Below, one piece after another: positions 1 through 8,635 of a DNA stretch of 64,000 nt. A program made the translations under genes and the position numbers. The notes beneath the pieces were generated by a model, which was given only the letters and a program-made list of their open reading frames with translations, searched no databases and had not been told where the DNA came from. Position 1 is the stretch's first letter, and every line of letters starts with the position of its first letter. Source of the stretch: Halobacteriovorax sp. HLS (GTDB taxonomy: Bacteria > Bdellovibrionota > Bacteriovoracia > Bacteriovoracales > Bacteriovoracaceae); NCBI RefSeq assembly GCF_004006665.1, contig NZ_QOCL01000012.1, forward strand, positions 145,216-209,215, read 5' to 3'.

Positions 1-252
1 CGACTTATCCCAACAGGTTGGGTCAGGGTGAGATTCCATACTTACTTTGGCCACTCCTGCAATTCCTGGAACTTTACAACTAGAGTGATAAAAGAGGATA
101 AGGTCACCTTTTTTCATTTCGTCTCGCATGAAGTTTCGTGCCTGATAGTTTCTTACACCATCCCAAGACTCTTTTGAGTCTGGTCTCTCTCTTAAATCAT
201 CTATAGAGAAAGTATCGGGCTCACTTTTCATGAGCCAATACTTCTTAGTCAT
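1..252 (-). CDS. EVE-domain protein (5' part only; gene runs off the window start)
   Basis: Reading the minus strand from the ATG at 252 gives an open frame to base 1 with no stop, starting MTKKYWLMKSEPDTFSIDDL. The WLMKSEP opening followed by W-D-GVRNYQARNFMR and a K-GDL-LFYHS stretch is the signature of EVE/thymocyte-nuclear-protein-1-like domains. This is a PUA-like fold thought to bind modified bases in DNA or RNA. About 84 residues are visible of a family that is usually 140-160 long. The start codon lies inside the 3' end of speE (overlap 8 bp), so the gene is probably translated as the last visible member of the speD-speE transcript. Its function in this organism is not known to me. 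Confidence 0.85.
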   Translation of the reverse strand, partial: MTKKYWLMKSEPDTFSIDDLRERPDSKESWDGVRNYQARNFMRDEMKKGDLILFYHSSCKVPGIAGVAKVSMESHPDPTCWDKS

Positions 253-1105
253 TCTTTATAAGTTCTTTAAGATTATTACGAACAAAAGTAGGCAGAGCAA
301 AAGCTGCTTTATGAATACCTTTGTTGTAGTAAGTAAAATCAAGTCCAGACTTTTCAACTCTAGCCTCATCAAAATCATTTACCGGATGATACTTCTTAGT
401 AGCAAAAGTAAATGACCATAGTGAACCTGGATAGGTTAGGTTTGAAAATGTGTAAAGAAATACATTCCCAAAAACTTGATCCAGAACTTCAATCAAGCCT
501 TTTTGAATATGAGTGTCATACCAAGGAGATTCACCTTGAGATACAACAATACCGTCTTCAGTTAGGCAATCTTTTACATCGTTGTAAAACTCTGGACCAA
601 ATAGTGGTGCCGCAGGTCCAATTGGGTCTGTCGAATCTACTAGTATTACGTCAAATTTTTCTTTAGTTTCTTTAACAAACTTAACTCCATCACCAATAAT
701 TAAGTTCATTTTTGGATGATCAAGATCTTTTGCTGTAAGAGGAATAAACTCTCTACATGCATCTACTACCATTTTATCAATTTCAACCATTGTACACTTT
801 TGGACACCTTGGTGGCGTATAACTTCTCTCGCTGTTCCTCCATCACCGCCTCCGATGACAAGAACATTTTTAGGATTTGGATGAACAAAGAGAGGTACGT
901 GAGAAATCATATCATGATAAGAGAACTCATCTCTTTCCGTCACCATGATTAGGCCATCATTAAGCAGCATCTTTCCGTGTCCCTTAGTTTGAACAACATC
1001 GACAGATTGGAACTCTGATTGCCCCGAAAATAAAGTCTTTTCTACTTCAAATTTATATGACGAATGTTGTGTTTGGAATTCTTCAATCCATAAGCTTGAT
1101 TTCAT
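245..1105 (-). CDS. speE: spermidine synthase (polyamine aminopropyltransferase)
   Basis: This 286-residue protein has the full length of the SpeE family. It transfers aminopropyl from decarboxylated AdoMet to putrescine in the cytosol. Visible family marks are the N-terminal WIEEFQT and YKFEVEKTLFSGQSEFQ segment, the GGGDGG nucleotide-binding glycine motif near residue 85, the acidic E-ID pair just after it, and DSTDPIGPA with the catalytic Asp near residue 157. It starts at an ATG directly abutting the stop of speD (the TAA of speD is 1108-1106). A GGAG-type ribosome site sits just upstream inside speD, so the two are translationally coupled and supply consecutive steps of one pathway. Confidence 0.95.
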   Translation of the reverse strand: MKSSLWIEEFQTQHSSYKFEVEKTLFSGQSEFQSVDVVQTKGHGKMLLNDGLIMVTERDEFSYHDMISHVPLFVHPNPKNVLVIGGGDGGTAREVIRHQGVQKCTMVEIDKMVVDACREFIPLTAKDLDHPKMNLIIGDGVKFVKETKEKFDVILVDSTDPIGPAAPLFGPEFYNDVKDCLTEDGIVVSQGESPWYDTHIQKGLIEVLDQVFGNVFLYTFSNLTYPGSLWSFTFATKKYHPVNDFDEARVEKSGLDFTYYNKGIHKAAFALPTFVRNNLKELIKND

Positions 1106-2062
1106 TTATATCTCCAATTTATATGCTGAATAATTTTCTCTTTCTTTACTATAGAAGTGAGCAAACTCTACGTGATAACCACAAGGAATTCTCTCTCTCA
1201 CAATTGATCTATTAGTATAGTCCTTAGGAATATTATCTAAGTTAGTTTCAAATCCATTAGGATTAAAAGTCATAAGGTCAAATGACTGTGGAGTTAAGGC
1301 CTCTAGTATAATTGGTGCAAACTCCACTAAGTTTAAAGATGATTCAAAACTTACGTAACTTGAGTCCTCTTGAGGTGTTACGTGTATTGTAAGGTAGTCG
1401 TCACCCTTGATCGCATTTAGGCTATATCCAAAAGGTGTAAATACATAGTCATCAATTTTAAACTCAGGGATTAATTGATCTAGGCACAGTAATTCTCTAA
1501 TTTGTTGTGCGTTTAAGTCACTCTTGGTGAGGTTTTGACTTGCTTGTGGTGAAATATGATAAATCAATAGCTCATAAGTAAGGTCATTACTCTTTGGAGT
1601 ATAGCACTTGTCTAGATGAAATAGGTAATTATGGTGAGCGTCCATATGACCAAAGCGAAGGGCCGTTCCAGAAAAAAGCTCTTGTAGTTTTTTTACGTCA
1701 TCTAGGAAGTGAGTTTTTTGTAAATGAGAGAAGTACTCATTCTTTCTTTGAAAAATAATTTGCTCAACACTGTCTTTAGAAAACTTTTCAGTGAAGAAAA
1801 GTATTGAGTTAATCAAAATTGTTTGACCACAAGTTAATATAGTAAAGCGATCGTCAAATACGAATAAGCTCGACTCACTAAGTAGGTAAGCATCTACTGA
1901 TTCATTTGAGATTTTTGATAGAATAGTGGCCTCACATTTAGCTACTAACTCACTCCAAAATGCATCGTCTAATTCTCTTAATGATTTTCCATCGAGGTTT
2001 ACAATAACCTCTGCCTTCTTTTCTGAGCCTTCAAAAAACAACTCTGATCTCCTTGATTTCAA
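1106..2062 (-). CDS. speD: S-adenosylmethionine decarboxylase proenzyme, eukaryotic-type (class 2)
   Basis: This 318-residue protein aligns by eye with human/plant AdoMetDC rather than with the short bacterial SpeD. It shows FFEGSEK at residues 9-15 (human FFEGTEK, substrate-site Glu), LSESS at 61-65 where self-cleavage before Ser64 would create the pyruvoyl group, TCG at 77-79 (catalytic Cys78), and a later GYS...DYLTIHVTP...SYVSFE block holding the Ser and His needed for processing. All the processing and catalytic residues I know from the human enzyme are present, so it is probably active. It makes the aminopropyl donor used by the neighbouring speE. A TATAAT box lies about 80 bp upstream on the same strand. 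Confidence 0.93.
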   Translation of the reverse strand: MKSRRSELFFEGSEKKAEVIVNLDGKSLRELDDAFWSELVAKCEATILSKISNESVDAYLLSESSLFVFDDRFTILTCGQTILINSILFFTEKFSKDSVEQIIFQRKNEYFSHLQKTHFLDDVKKLQELFSGTALRFGHMDAHHNYLFHLDKCYTPKSNDLTYELLIYHISPQASQNLTKSDLNAQQIRELLCLDQLIPEFKIDDYVFTPFGYSLNAIKGDDYLTIHVTPQEDSSYVSFESSLNLVEFAPIILEALTPQSFDLMTFNPNGFETNLDNIPKDYTNRSIVRERIPCGYHVEFAHFYSKERENYSAYKLEI

Positions 2063-2139
2063 TAATTCTCTATGTTTAACATCGTTTGTTTCGATAGCAA
2101 ATCACTATTAAAAATCTGTGAAAAAAATAAGTATCCAAA

Positions 2140-2169
2140 ATTATACCTAACTGTTTGAAAATACGTTAA
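2140..2169 (-). promoter_or_regulatory. putative sigma-70 promoter of speD-speE
   Basis: On the minus strand a perfect TATAAT (2145-2140) is preceded at 18 bp by TTAACG (2169-2164), a 4/6 match to the -35 box. It points toward speD. The -10 is convincing, the -35 weak. Confidence 0.5.
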
Positions 2170-2259
2170 ACGCCAATTTTACTAGGCAATAATGCTTAAG
2201 CTTTTTACTCATCTTCCCGAATAGACAATAGATAAAGTTTTACCCTTAAGGAGTTATAT

Positions 2260-4203
2260 ATGCTTGCGAGTTTTTCAGAATTTAAATTCTACCAATCGTT
2301 TAGAATTCCGGTAGAAGATGCAGATGATCTTCGCTTCTTATGTGAAAAGTATGATGAGCTTGGTAAGGCATCTTATATATCTGATGCAAAGCTAGTCGAT
2401 ATATCAGTTACTGGTCTAGGGTTTTCGACTCGAGAGAGAATTAGTGTAGGTGATGAGATTACAATCTCTTTACAGTTTAAAAGACAGCACCTTGATTTAT
2501 CTGGAAAAATTGTAAGAGCATTTTCTGATTCCATTGAAGATGATGAAATCATCTACGGATTAGAGATTGATGCTGAAAGAGAGCTCAATAAATTTCTAGA
2601 AGTTTATGTGATGAGCTTTTCTACTGATCGTTTGAAAGAGTGTCTTATCGATTCGGCCCTTAAAGAAAAGTATACTAAGGCCTCTGAAGGCTTTGAAATG
2701 TTCTCTCTTCTTTTATCTTTATTTAAAGATATAACTTACTTCGGAGATAAAGAAGGCTTTTTAGATACGATGCTTTCGGAAGTTGTTCGTATTTTAAATG
2801 CACAAAGAGCATCTATTTTTCTAATTAATCCTGAAACTAATGAGTTAGAGGCCATTGGAGCTTTAGGAGTAGATAAAGATAAATTAAAATTTGATTATAG
2901 ACTTGGTATCGCGGGTTCAGTTTTTACAACAGGAGTCGCTCTAAATATAGATATCCAGTCTGATAAGAGTAGGTTTAATGACCACTTTGATAAGTCATTT
3001 GGTTATGAAACAAAGTCTATTATTTGTCACCCTATACATAATAGAGAAGATAAAATCATTGGTGTTATTCAAATCTTAAATAAGAGAAACCAAGATCGCT
3101 TTACAGTAGAAGATGAAAAAACAATGAAAGTTTTAGCTCTTGTTTTCTCTTCAGTTTTTCATGGCTTCAATCCAATGAGTGAGACTAGTCAGATTCGAAG
3201 ATTCTCTACACCATTTGATCGTAAGCACGCTCTAATTGGTAAGACTTCTCACGTTGCCTCTTTAAGAAGTGCCATTCTTAAAACGAAAGATTTAGATTCT
3301 CCACTTCTTATTCAAGGTGAAAAAGGTGTAGGTAAGAAATTATTTGCTAAAATTATTCATCACGAAGGTTGTCGTGGACTAAAAGGATACGAAGTTATTC
3401 GTTGTGAGGAGCCTAAAAGAGATGAACTTCATAAAGAATTATGGGGAACTGGTGAGGGTGAATGTGTCTTTAATAGAGTTGCTGGAGGAACGGTTGTTCT
3501 TCATAATATTACGGCACTGTCAATTGATGAGCAAAGAGAGTTATATTCAGTTCTAAGCAATAGAAAAGTTCCTGGTACAATTGTAAGTATTGACGTTAGA
3601 GTCATTGCTACAGCTGATAAGGACCTTGGAGATTTAGTTGATAAAGGAGAGTTTGATAGAGATCTCTATGAGTATCTATCTAAGGCATTTATAAATATGG
3701 AACCACTAAGAAGAAGAATCGATGATATTGATCTATTAGTTGATTACTTCTTAAAAATAGAATGTAAAAAGCAAGGTCTACTACTTAAGAACTTTTCTCC
3801 TAAAGCTATGGAGAAGTTTAAAGATTATGATTGGCCAGGCAATATTACAGAACTTAGAAAGTGTATTGAACGTGCAGTTCTTTATAATCCTAAGGCACAT
3901 ATAATTACTGAGGTTGCGATTGATAATAGTGCTTCTCCTTTACTAGATATTTCGGTTAAGCAAAGAATGTTTGGAGAAGTTCCACACGTTACTGACTATA
4001 AATTACCTCTTAAAGAAAGAGTTGCTCTTATTGAAAGAGAGATGATCTTAGCAGAGATTAAAAGAAATAATGGTAATAAGTCTAAGGCCGCCAAAGAGAT
4101 GGGAATCTCTAGAGAGGCCTTAAGAAAGAAATTACTACAATCTTCACAGGTACTAGAAACTGTTGAAGGAAATGAGGATGCATCTGAAAAAGAGGCAGCT
4201 TAA
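2260..4203 (+). CDS. PilZ-GAF-AAA+-Fis regulator resembling a sigma-54 activator but with degenerate motifs
   Basis: The 647-residue protein has four parts. They are a PilZ-like domain (about 10-115, with the DISVTGLGF motif at 47-55), a GAF domain (about 150-300), an AAA+ region (about 320-560) with Walker A GEKGVGKK at 353-360, and a C-terminal Fis-type helix-turn-helix (about 608-630, KSKAAKEMGISREALRKKL). The order matches NtrC-family enhancer-binding proteins. However, the GAFTGA sigma-54 contact loop is missing, with only ELWGTGEGECVF in its place. The Walker B is GGTVVLHN instead of GGTLFLDE, so the catalytic acidic pair is lost. It is therefore unlikely to hydrolyse ATP or to open sigma-54 promoters, and may act as a DNA-binding or scaffold regulator responding to c-di-GMP (PilZ) or a GAF ligand. 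The SD AAGGAG precedes the ATG. Confidence 0.85.
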   Translation: MLASFSEFKFYQSFRIPVEDADDLRFLCEKYDELGKASYISDAKLVDISVTGLGFSTRERISVGDEITISLQFKRQHLDLSGKIVRAFSDSIEDDEIIYGLEIDAERELNKFLEVYVMSFSTDRLKECLIDSALKEKYTKASEGFEMFSLLLSLFKDITYFGDKEGFLDTMLSEVVRILNAQRASIFLINPETNELEAIGALGVDKDKLKFDYRLGIAGSVFTTGVALNIDIQSDKSRFNDHFDKSFGYETKSIICHPIHNREDKIIGVIQILNKRNQDRFTVEDEKTMKVLALVFSSVFHGFNPMSETSQIRRFSTPFDRKHALIGKTSHVASLRSAILKTKDLDSPLLIQGEKGVGKKLFAKIIHHEGCRGLKGYEVIRCEEPKRDELHKELWGTGEGECVFNRVAGGTVVLHNITALSIDEQRELYSVLSNRKVPGTIVSIDVRVIATADKDLGDLVDKGEFDRDLYEYLSKAFINMEPLRRRIDDIDLLVDYFLKIECKKQGLLLKNFSPKAMEKFKDYDWPGNITELRKCIERAVLYNPKAHIITEVAIDNSASPLLDISVKQRMFGEVPHVTDYKLPLKERVALIEREMILAEIKRNNGNKSKAAKEMGISREALRKKLLQSSQVLETVEGNEDASEKEAA

Positions 4204-4649
4204 TCTCTTTGATATTTAATTAAAATACTTCTGGTTTTAGGACTATCTCTGAATTCACAGAGATAGATTCCTTGCCAGGTTCCTAACTGTAATTGAGAGT
4301 CTTCTACAATAAACCCTAAATTTTGATTTACAAGCATCGTTTTCATATGTGAAGGGGAGTCATCTTCACCTTCGTCTGTATGTTCTATAAAAGCTAAGTT
4401 TCTAGGCGCGAGGTGTTTCAAGAATCTTTCGAGATCTTCTTTTGCACTTGGGTCATAGGATTCATTTATAGTTAGTCCACAACTAGTATGTTGTACAAAG
4501 ATATGTAGAACTCCAGAGCTTGAGCCATTCAACAGAGATCCTAGGCACTCTTTAATTTGTTCAGTTATATTGTAGAATCTCTCTCCACTGGTTTTGATTT
4601 GTATTTTGGTAAAACTCACTTTGAACTTCCTATTTTGAATAAAGAACAT
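4200..4649 (-). CDS. YjbQ/UPF0047 family protein
   Basis: About 149 residues, the usual family size. The HTSCGLTINE motif, the EHTDEGEDDSPSHMK block and GTWQGIYLCEFR are the conserved UPF0047 (YjbQ) features. Family members have a beta-sandwich fold; weak thiamin-phosphate synthase activity has been reported for some, but the physiological role is unclear. I chose the ATG at 4649, with AAGG nine bases upstream, over a TTG three codons earlier. Its 3' end overlaps the stop of the convergent regulator gene by 4 bp. Confidence 0.88.
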   Translation of the reverse strand: MFFIQNRKFKVSFTKIQIKTSGERFYNITEQIKECLGSLLNGSSSGVLHIFVQHTSCGLTINESYDPSAKEDLERFLKHLAPRNLAFIEHTDEGEDDSPSHMKTMLVNQNLGFIVEDSQLQLGTWQGIYLCEFRDSPKTRSILIKYQRD

Positions 4650-4712
4650 TATTCTCAACCTTTTAGGGTAAATTGTCGATAATAGGATATAGTAATTTTT
4701 TAGGAGAATGGG

Positions 4713-5528
4713 TTGAGCTTTTTAGAAGTACTCTATCAGCAGATGGGAATCAAAGACGTTGTCGACATTGGTGTCGTCTCGATTATCCTTTATCAAATTC
4801 TGCGAATAGTACAAGGTACCAGAGCTCTACAAATACTTCTTGGTCTCGTTTTAGTCCTGTGTTTGTGGGGAATTGGACTTTACTATAAACTTTATTCTCT
4901 AAATTGGATTCTAACTCACTTCTTTGAGTACTTTGTTCTTATTTTTATTATTCTGTTTCAAGATCAACTTAGATCCGCCCTGGCCAGTGTTGCTACGGGG
5001 AGACGAGTTTTCTTTGGAGTATTTTCGCGCAAAAGAGATACTCTAGAGATTGAAGAGATTGTTGAAGCGACAAGTGTTCTTAGTAAAGAGAAAATTGGCG
5101 CGCTAATTGTATTTGAACGAGACCACGGGCTCGAAAATATCATTAACACTGGAACTCGGTTAAATAGTGAAATACATAGTGACTTAATTTATTCAATTTT
5201 TCAGTCTAGCTCTCCTTTACACGATGGGGCCATTTTAATTCAGGGCTCTAAAATTGCGGCCGCAGGATGTTTTCTGCCTCTATCGAATAATGTAGAAATT
5301 GATAGACACCTAGGAACCAGGCATCGTGCAGCTCTTGGGATTTCTGAGATTTCTGATGCTATTGTCGTTACCGTTAGTGAGGAAAATGGGAAAATGAATG
5401 TTTGTGTCGATGGTTCGTTCTATCTGTGTTCGAATGAAAATCAGCTTAGACAATATTTAAAACATTTATGGTCAAATGAGAAATTAGATAAGAATCTTAA
5501 ACCAATACAGCAAAGGGTAGTAGAATGA
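4713..5528 (+). CDS. cdaA: diadenylate cyclase CdaA (c-di-AMP synthase), TTG start
   Basis: This 271-residue membrane enzyme condenses two ATP to c-di-AMP. Three hydrophobic segments lie within residues 17-85, followed by the DisA_N catalytic domain with DGA at 171-173 and GTRHRAA at 201-207, the two signature motifs. The only start that keeps the first helix is TTG at 4713, six bases after the AGGAG at 4702-4706. The ATG at 4709 is in another frame and stops at once. cdaR follows with an ATGA overlap, then glmM, the classic cdaA-cdaR-glmM order in which both partners modulate the cyclase. c-di-AMP synthesis is common in Gram-positives and also found in some deltaproteobacterial and Bdellovibrionota lineages. 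Confidence 0.94.
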   Translation: MSFLEVLYQQMGIKDVVDIGVVSIILYQILRIVQGTRALQILLGLVLVLCLWGIGLYYKLYSLNWILTHFFEYFVLIFIILFQDQLRSALASVATGRRVFFGVFSRKRDTLEIEEIVEATSVLSKEKIGALIVFERDHGLENIINTGTRLNSEIHSDLIYSIFQSSSPLHDGAILIQGSKIAAAGCFLPLSNNVEIDRHLGTRHRAALGISEISDAIVVTVSEENGKMNVCVDGSFYLCSNENQLRQYLKHLWSNEKLDKNLKPIQQRVVE

Positions 5529-6451
5529 AACGCTTTGGTAGAGGTTTAGAAAAAGATGATGCACTTTCAAGACACTTTCTAAAGCTAGTAAGTGTTCTAT
5601 TTGCTTCATTCCTATGGTTCTACGTTTTAAACTCCGAGCCGCAGATTGTTGAGCAGTCTATGCATCTACGTTTATTGACTCCTGCTGGAAAGAGTATTTC
5701 TAATATCGTTCCTCAGAAAGTTGCGGTAAAAATAAAAGGCTCAAGGGCCTTTGTAAGAACTGTACTAAATCAAGAGTTAAGTGTTGTTGTCGATTTAAAG
5801 AAATACTCGGTTAACAAGAAAGGCGGTTTTCGTGTCTTTCTTACTCATTCTGATGTAACTGTGCCCTTTGGAGTAGAAGTAATTAGCATTACTCCTGAGA
5901 GTTTTAATGTTGAGCTTCAAAAAGAAATTAGAAAAGAAGTCGCTGTTAAACCTGTCCTAACTGGTAATATCGCGCCAGATTTAAAATTGATAAATACATC
6001 AGTTTCTCCAAAAACGGTTCTGATTTCAGGCCCAATTGAAGTAATGAGAAAGGTCTCTAAAGTTCAGACTGTTCCTATCGATATTTCATCTCTTCAAGGA
6101 GAAGGTGACATAAAAATAGCCTTGGCCGACTTAGATCAGAGAGTTTCTATTGATAGAAATACGCCAGTCGACTTTAATTATACGCTCAAACCGCGTAAGG
6201 CGAATCTCACTTTAAAGAAAATTAAAATCAGCTTTCTATCTACTTCAACGAAGATATCCTCTAAGGTTAAGTACGTCTCTTTGGACGTATTGGCACCGGA
6301 AGGGGTGCGTCTAAATAAGTCTGACATCCAAATTATAGCTGAAGTTCCTGAAAGCAAAGGAACGCACAGTGTAAAATTGCGTGCAAACTTGCCAGAAGGC
6401 ATTCATCTTTTGCAAATTAACCCCCAATCTATTAATGTAAGCACTCGTTAA
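5525..6451 (+). CDS. cdaR: YbbR-domain protein CdaR, regulator of CdaA
   Basis: This 308-residue protein has one N-terminal membrane helix (about residues 21-35, LVSVLFASFLWFYVL) followed by a beta-rich extracytoplasmic part. In that part YbbR-type repeats are recognisable by the recurring pattern of V-P-x-x-V-x-V-K-x-x-G and S-P-K-T-V-L-I-S-G-P-I-E. CdaR proteins bind and tune CdaA. The start ATG overlaps the cdaA stop by 4 bp, showing translational coupling, and glmM begins 46 bp downstream. Repeat boundaries cannot be set precisely by eye. Confidence 0.85.
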   Translation: MKRFGRGLEKDDALSRHFLKLVSVLFASFLWFYVLNSEPQIVEQSMHLRLLTPAGKSISNIVPQKVAVKIKGSRAFVRTVLNQELSVVVDLKKYSVNKKGGFRVFLTHSDVTVPFGVEVISITPESFNVELQKEIRKEVAVKPVLTGNIAPDLKLINTSVSPKTVLISGPIEVMRKVSKVQTVPIDISSLQGEGDIKIALADLDQRVSIDRNTPVDFNYTLKPRKANLTLKKIKISFLSTSTKISSKVKYVSLDVLAPEGVRLNKSDIQIIAEVPESKGTHSVKLRANLPEGIHLLQINPQSINVSTR

Positions 6452-6497
6452 TATGCAGCTCACACTAGTGGGCTCTATACATTTATGAAGGAAACCC

Positions 6498-7862
6498 ATG
6501 TCGGAAAGAAAGTTATTCGGTACAGATGGAATTCGTGGTAAAGCGAATATTTATCCAATGACTCCTGAAGTGGCAACAGCTCTTGGTAGGGCCGTTACTC
6601 ACTATTTTCAAGGTCACACTAAGAGAAAGAAGCCTCTTATCATTGTTGGTAAGGATACGCGCTTAAGTTGTTATATGTTTGAACAAGCTTTTGCAGCAGG
6701 TGTATGTTCTCAAGGGGGAGAGGTGATTCTTACTGGACCTCTACCAACTCCTGGTGTTGCCTTTGTAACTGATTCGATGAGGGCCGATGCAGGCGTAATG
6801 ATTAGTGCGTCTCACAATCATTACTCAGATAATGGGATTAAAATCTTTGATAGCAATGGTCATAAACTCCCTGATGAAGTTGAGCTTGAGCTTGAAGAAC
6901 TGGTTTTAAATTTACAACTGATGCCGGTTAAAGTTGGTGGTGACTTAGGAAATGCTAAGAGACTTAGAGAAGTTTTTGGTAGGTACTTGGTGCACGTAAA
7001 GTCCGCCATTTCGAACTCTTGTAAAATGGATCAAATGAGAGTCGTTCTCGACTGCGCCAATGGAGCAGGCTACAGAGTTGCACCAATGATGTTCGACGAG
7101 CTTGGTGTAGAAGTCATTCCTTTAGGAGTGAAGCCAAATGGTCAAAACATTAATTTAAATAGCGGCTCTCTTCATCCTGAACAAGCGGCAGAATATGTTA
7201 AGCAATACAGAGCAGACCTTGGGGTTTGTCTAGATGGTGATGCCGACAGAGTTGTCATCATTGACGAAGATGGAGATGTTGTAGACGGCGACGTTTTAAT
7301 AGGTCTTTTCGCAAAACTCTTACTCGATAAGGGAAGCTTGAAAAAGGGTGATACAGTTGTTGGAACGGTAATGTCTAATTTAGGATTAGAAAACTATATT
7401 AAATCCATAGGACTGAACTTTCATAGAACAAAAGTAGGCGATAGATATATTGTAGAGCATATGCGTGATAAGAATTGCATTCTTGGAGGAGAACCTTCAG
7501 GGCATGTTATTTTCGGAGAGTATGCAACAACTGGAGACGGTTGTCTGGCCTCTTTAAAAACAATCGAGGCGATGAAATTCTATGATAAGAAATTAAAAGA
7601 GCTTACAAAGGAAATTAAATTATTTCCTCACATCGTAAAGAACGTAACAGTAAGAGAGAAAAAACCTCTAGAAGAAATTCCATCTATTGTGAGTGCTCTT
7701 GCTGAAATCGAAAAGGAGTTAGGTTCGAAAGGAAGAATCTTACTTCGTTATTCAGGAACTGAGCCTCTTGCAAGAGTTATGGTTGAAGGAGAATCCTTGA
7801 GTACTGTAAACTCTATATGTGAAAGATTAGTAGACCTTGTTAAAAGGGAATTAGGTAATTAA
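6498..7862 (+). CDS. glmM: phosphoglucosamine mutase
   Basis: This 454-residue enzyme converts glucosamine-6-P to glucosamine-1-P for UDP-GlcNAc, feeding peptidoglycan and LPS. The GTDGIRGKAN opening, the phosphoserine loop ISASHN (Ser105), the metal site DGDADR near residue 244, the GGEPSGH sugar loop and the C-terminal RYSGTEPLARVM phosphate-binding loop are all intact. An AAGGAA ribosome site precedes the ATG. The TAA stop shares its last base with the ATG of pdxJ. It sits in the cdaA-cdaR-glmM arrangement, in which GlmM can also bind and inhibit CdaA. Confidence 0.97.
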   Translation: MSERKLFGTDGIRGKANIYPMTPEVATALGRAVTHYFQGHTKRKKPLIIVGKDTRLSCYMFEQAFAAGVCSQGGEVILTGPLPTPGVAFVTDSMRADAGVMISASHNHYSDNGIKIFDSNGHKLPDEVELELEELVLNLQLMPVKVGGDLGNAKRLREVFGRYLVHVKSAISNSCKMDQMRVVLDCANGAGYRVAPMMFDELGVEVIPLGVKPNGQNINLNSGSLHPEQAAEYVKQYRADLGVCLDGDADRVVIIDEDGDVVDGDVLIGLFAKLLLDKGSLKKGDTVVGTVMSNLGLENYIKSIGLNFHRTKVGDRYIVEHMRDKNCILGGEPSGHVIFGEYATTGDGCLASLKTIEAMKFYDKKLKELTKEIKLFPHIVKNVTVREKKPLEEIPSIVSALAEIEKELGSKGRILLRYSGTEPLARVMVEGESLSTVNSICERLVDLVKRELGN

Positions 7863-8620
7863 TGAAGACGAGATTAGGTGTCAATATCGATCATATCGCA
7901 ACACTTAGACAGGCCAGAGGAGAGAGTTATCCTTCGGTTGTTGACGCAGCCACGACTGTCTTAAGAGAGGGTGCTGATCAAATAACAATTCATTTAAGAG
8001 AAGATAGACGCCACATTCAAGATACCGATGTTGAGGCCGTCTACTTGGTCACGAAGAAATTTGGGAAGCCTCTCAATTTTGAGATGGGTTGCAGTGACGA
8101 AATAATTGAGATTGCTATCGCAACTGGACCAGATTGGGTTTGTCTTGTTCCTGAAAAAAGAGAAGAACAAACTACTGAGGGTGGACTAGACTTAATTGAT
8201 TCAAAGAACTTTGAGAAAGTAAAAACAACTTGTGACTATCTAAAGTCTAAAGTTGAGGGATTAAAAATCTCCTTATTTCTTGAAGCTAACCCTGAAGTCT
8301 TAGAAAAAGCTTCCCAGCTTAATATAGATGCAGTTGAAATACATACAGGTGACTATGCTAAGGCATTTGTTCATGATGAAGATTATTCGCATTTTTTAGA
8401 AACCTTCAGCACTGCTAAGAAGTTGCTCGTTTCAAAAGGTATTGGTTGCCATGCTGGTCATGGACTTACTCAAAGCAGCTTAATGCCACTAATAGAAAAT
8501 AATTTATTTGAAGAATATAATATTGGTCATTGGATCATTTGCCAGGCCGTCTTTGATGGACTAGGTAATGTCGTTAATAAAATGGCCTCTAGTATGGAAA
8601 AATTCCCTTATACAAAGTAA
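7862..8620 (+). CDS. pdxJ: pyridoxine 5'-phosphate synthase
   Basis: This 252-residue TIM-barrel enzyme makes pyridoxine 5'-phosphate from 1-deoxyxylulose-5-P and aminoacetone-3-P. LGVNIDHIATLRQARG at the start, QITIHLREDRRHI, FEMG, PEKREEQTTEGGLD, the EIHTGDYA segment and GCHAGHGLT match PdxJ throughout. The ATG overlaps the glmM stop by one base, so it belongs to the same operon. A free-standing SD precedes the next gene 15 bp further on. Confidence 0.97.
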   Translation: MKTRLGVNIDHIATLRQARGESYPSVVDAATTVLREGADQITIHLREDRRHIQDTDVEAVYLVTKKFGKPLNFEMGCSDEIIEIAIATGPDWVCLVPEKREEQTTEGGLDLIDSKNFEKVKTTCDYLKSKVEGLKISLFLEANPEVLEKASQLNIDAVEIHTGDYAKAFVHDEDYSHFLETFSTAKKLLVSKGIGCHAGHGLTQSSLMPLIENNLFEEYNIGHWIICQAVFDGLGNVVNKMASSMEKFPYTK

Positions 8621-8635
8621 TTAAAAGAGAGTCTT

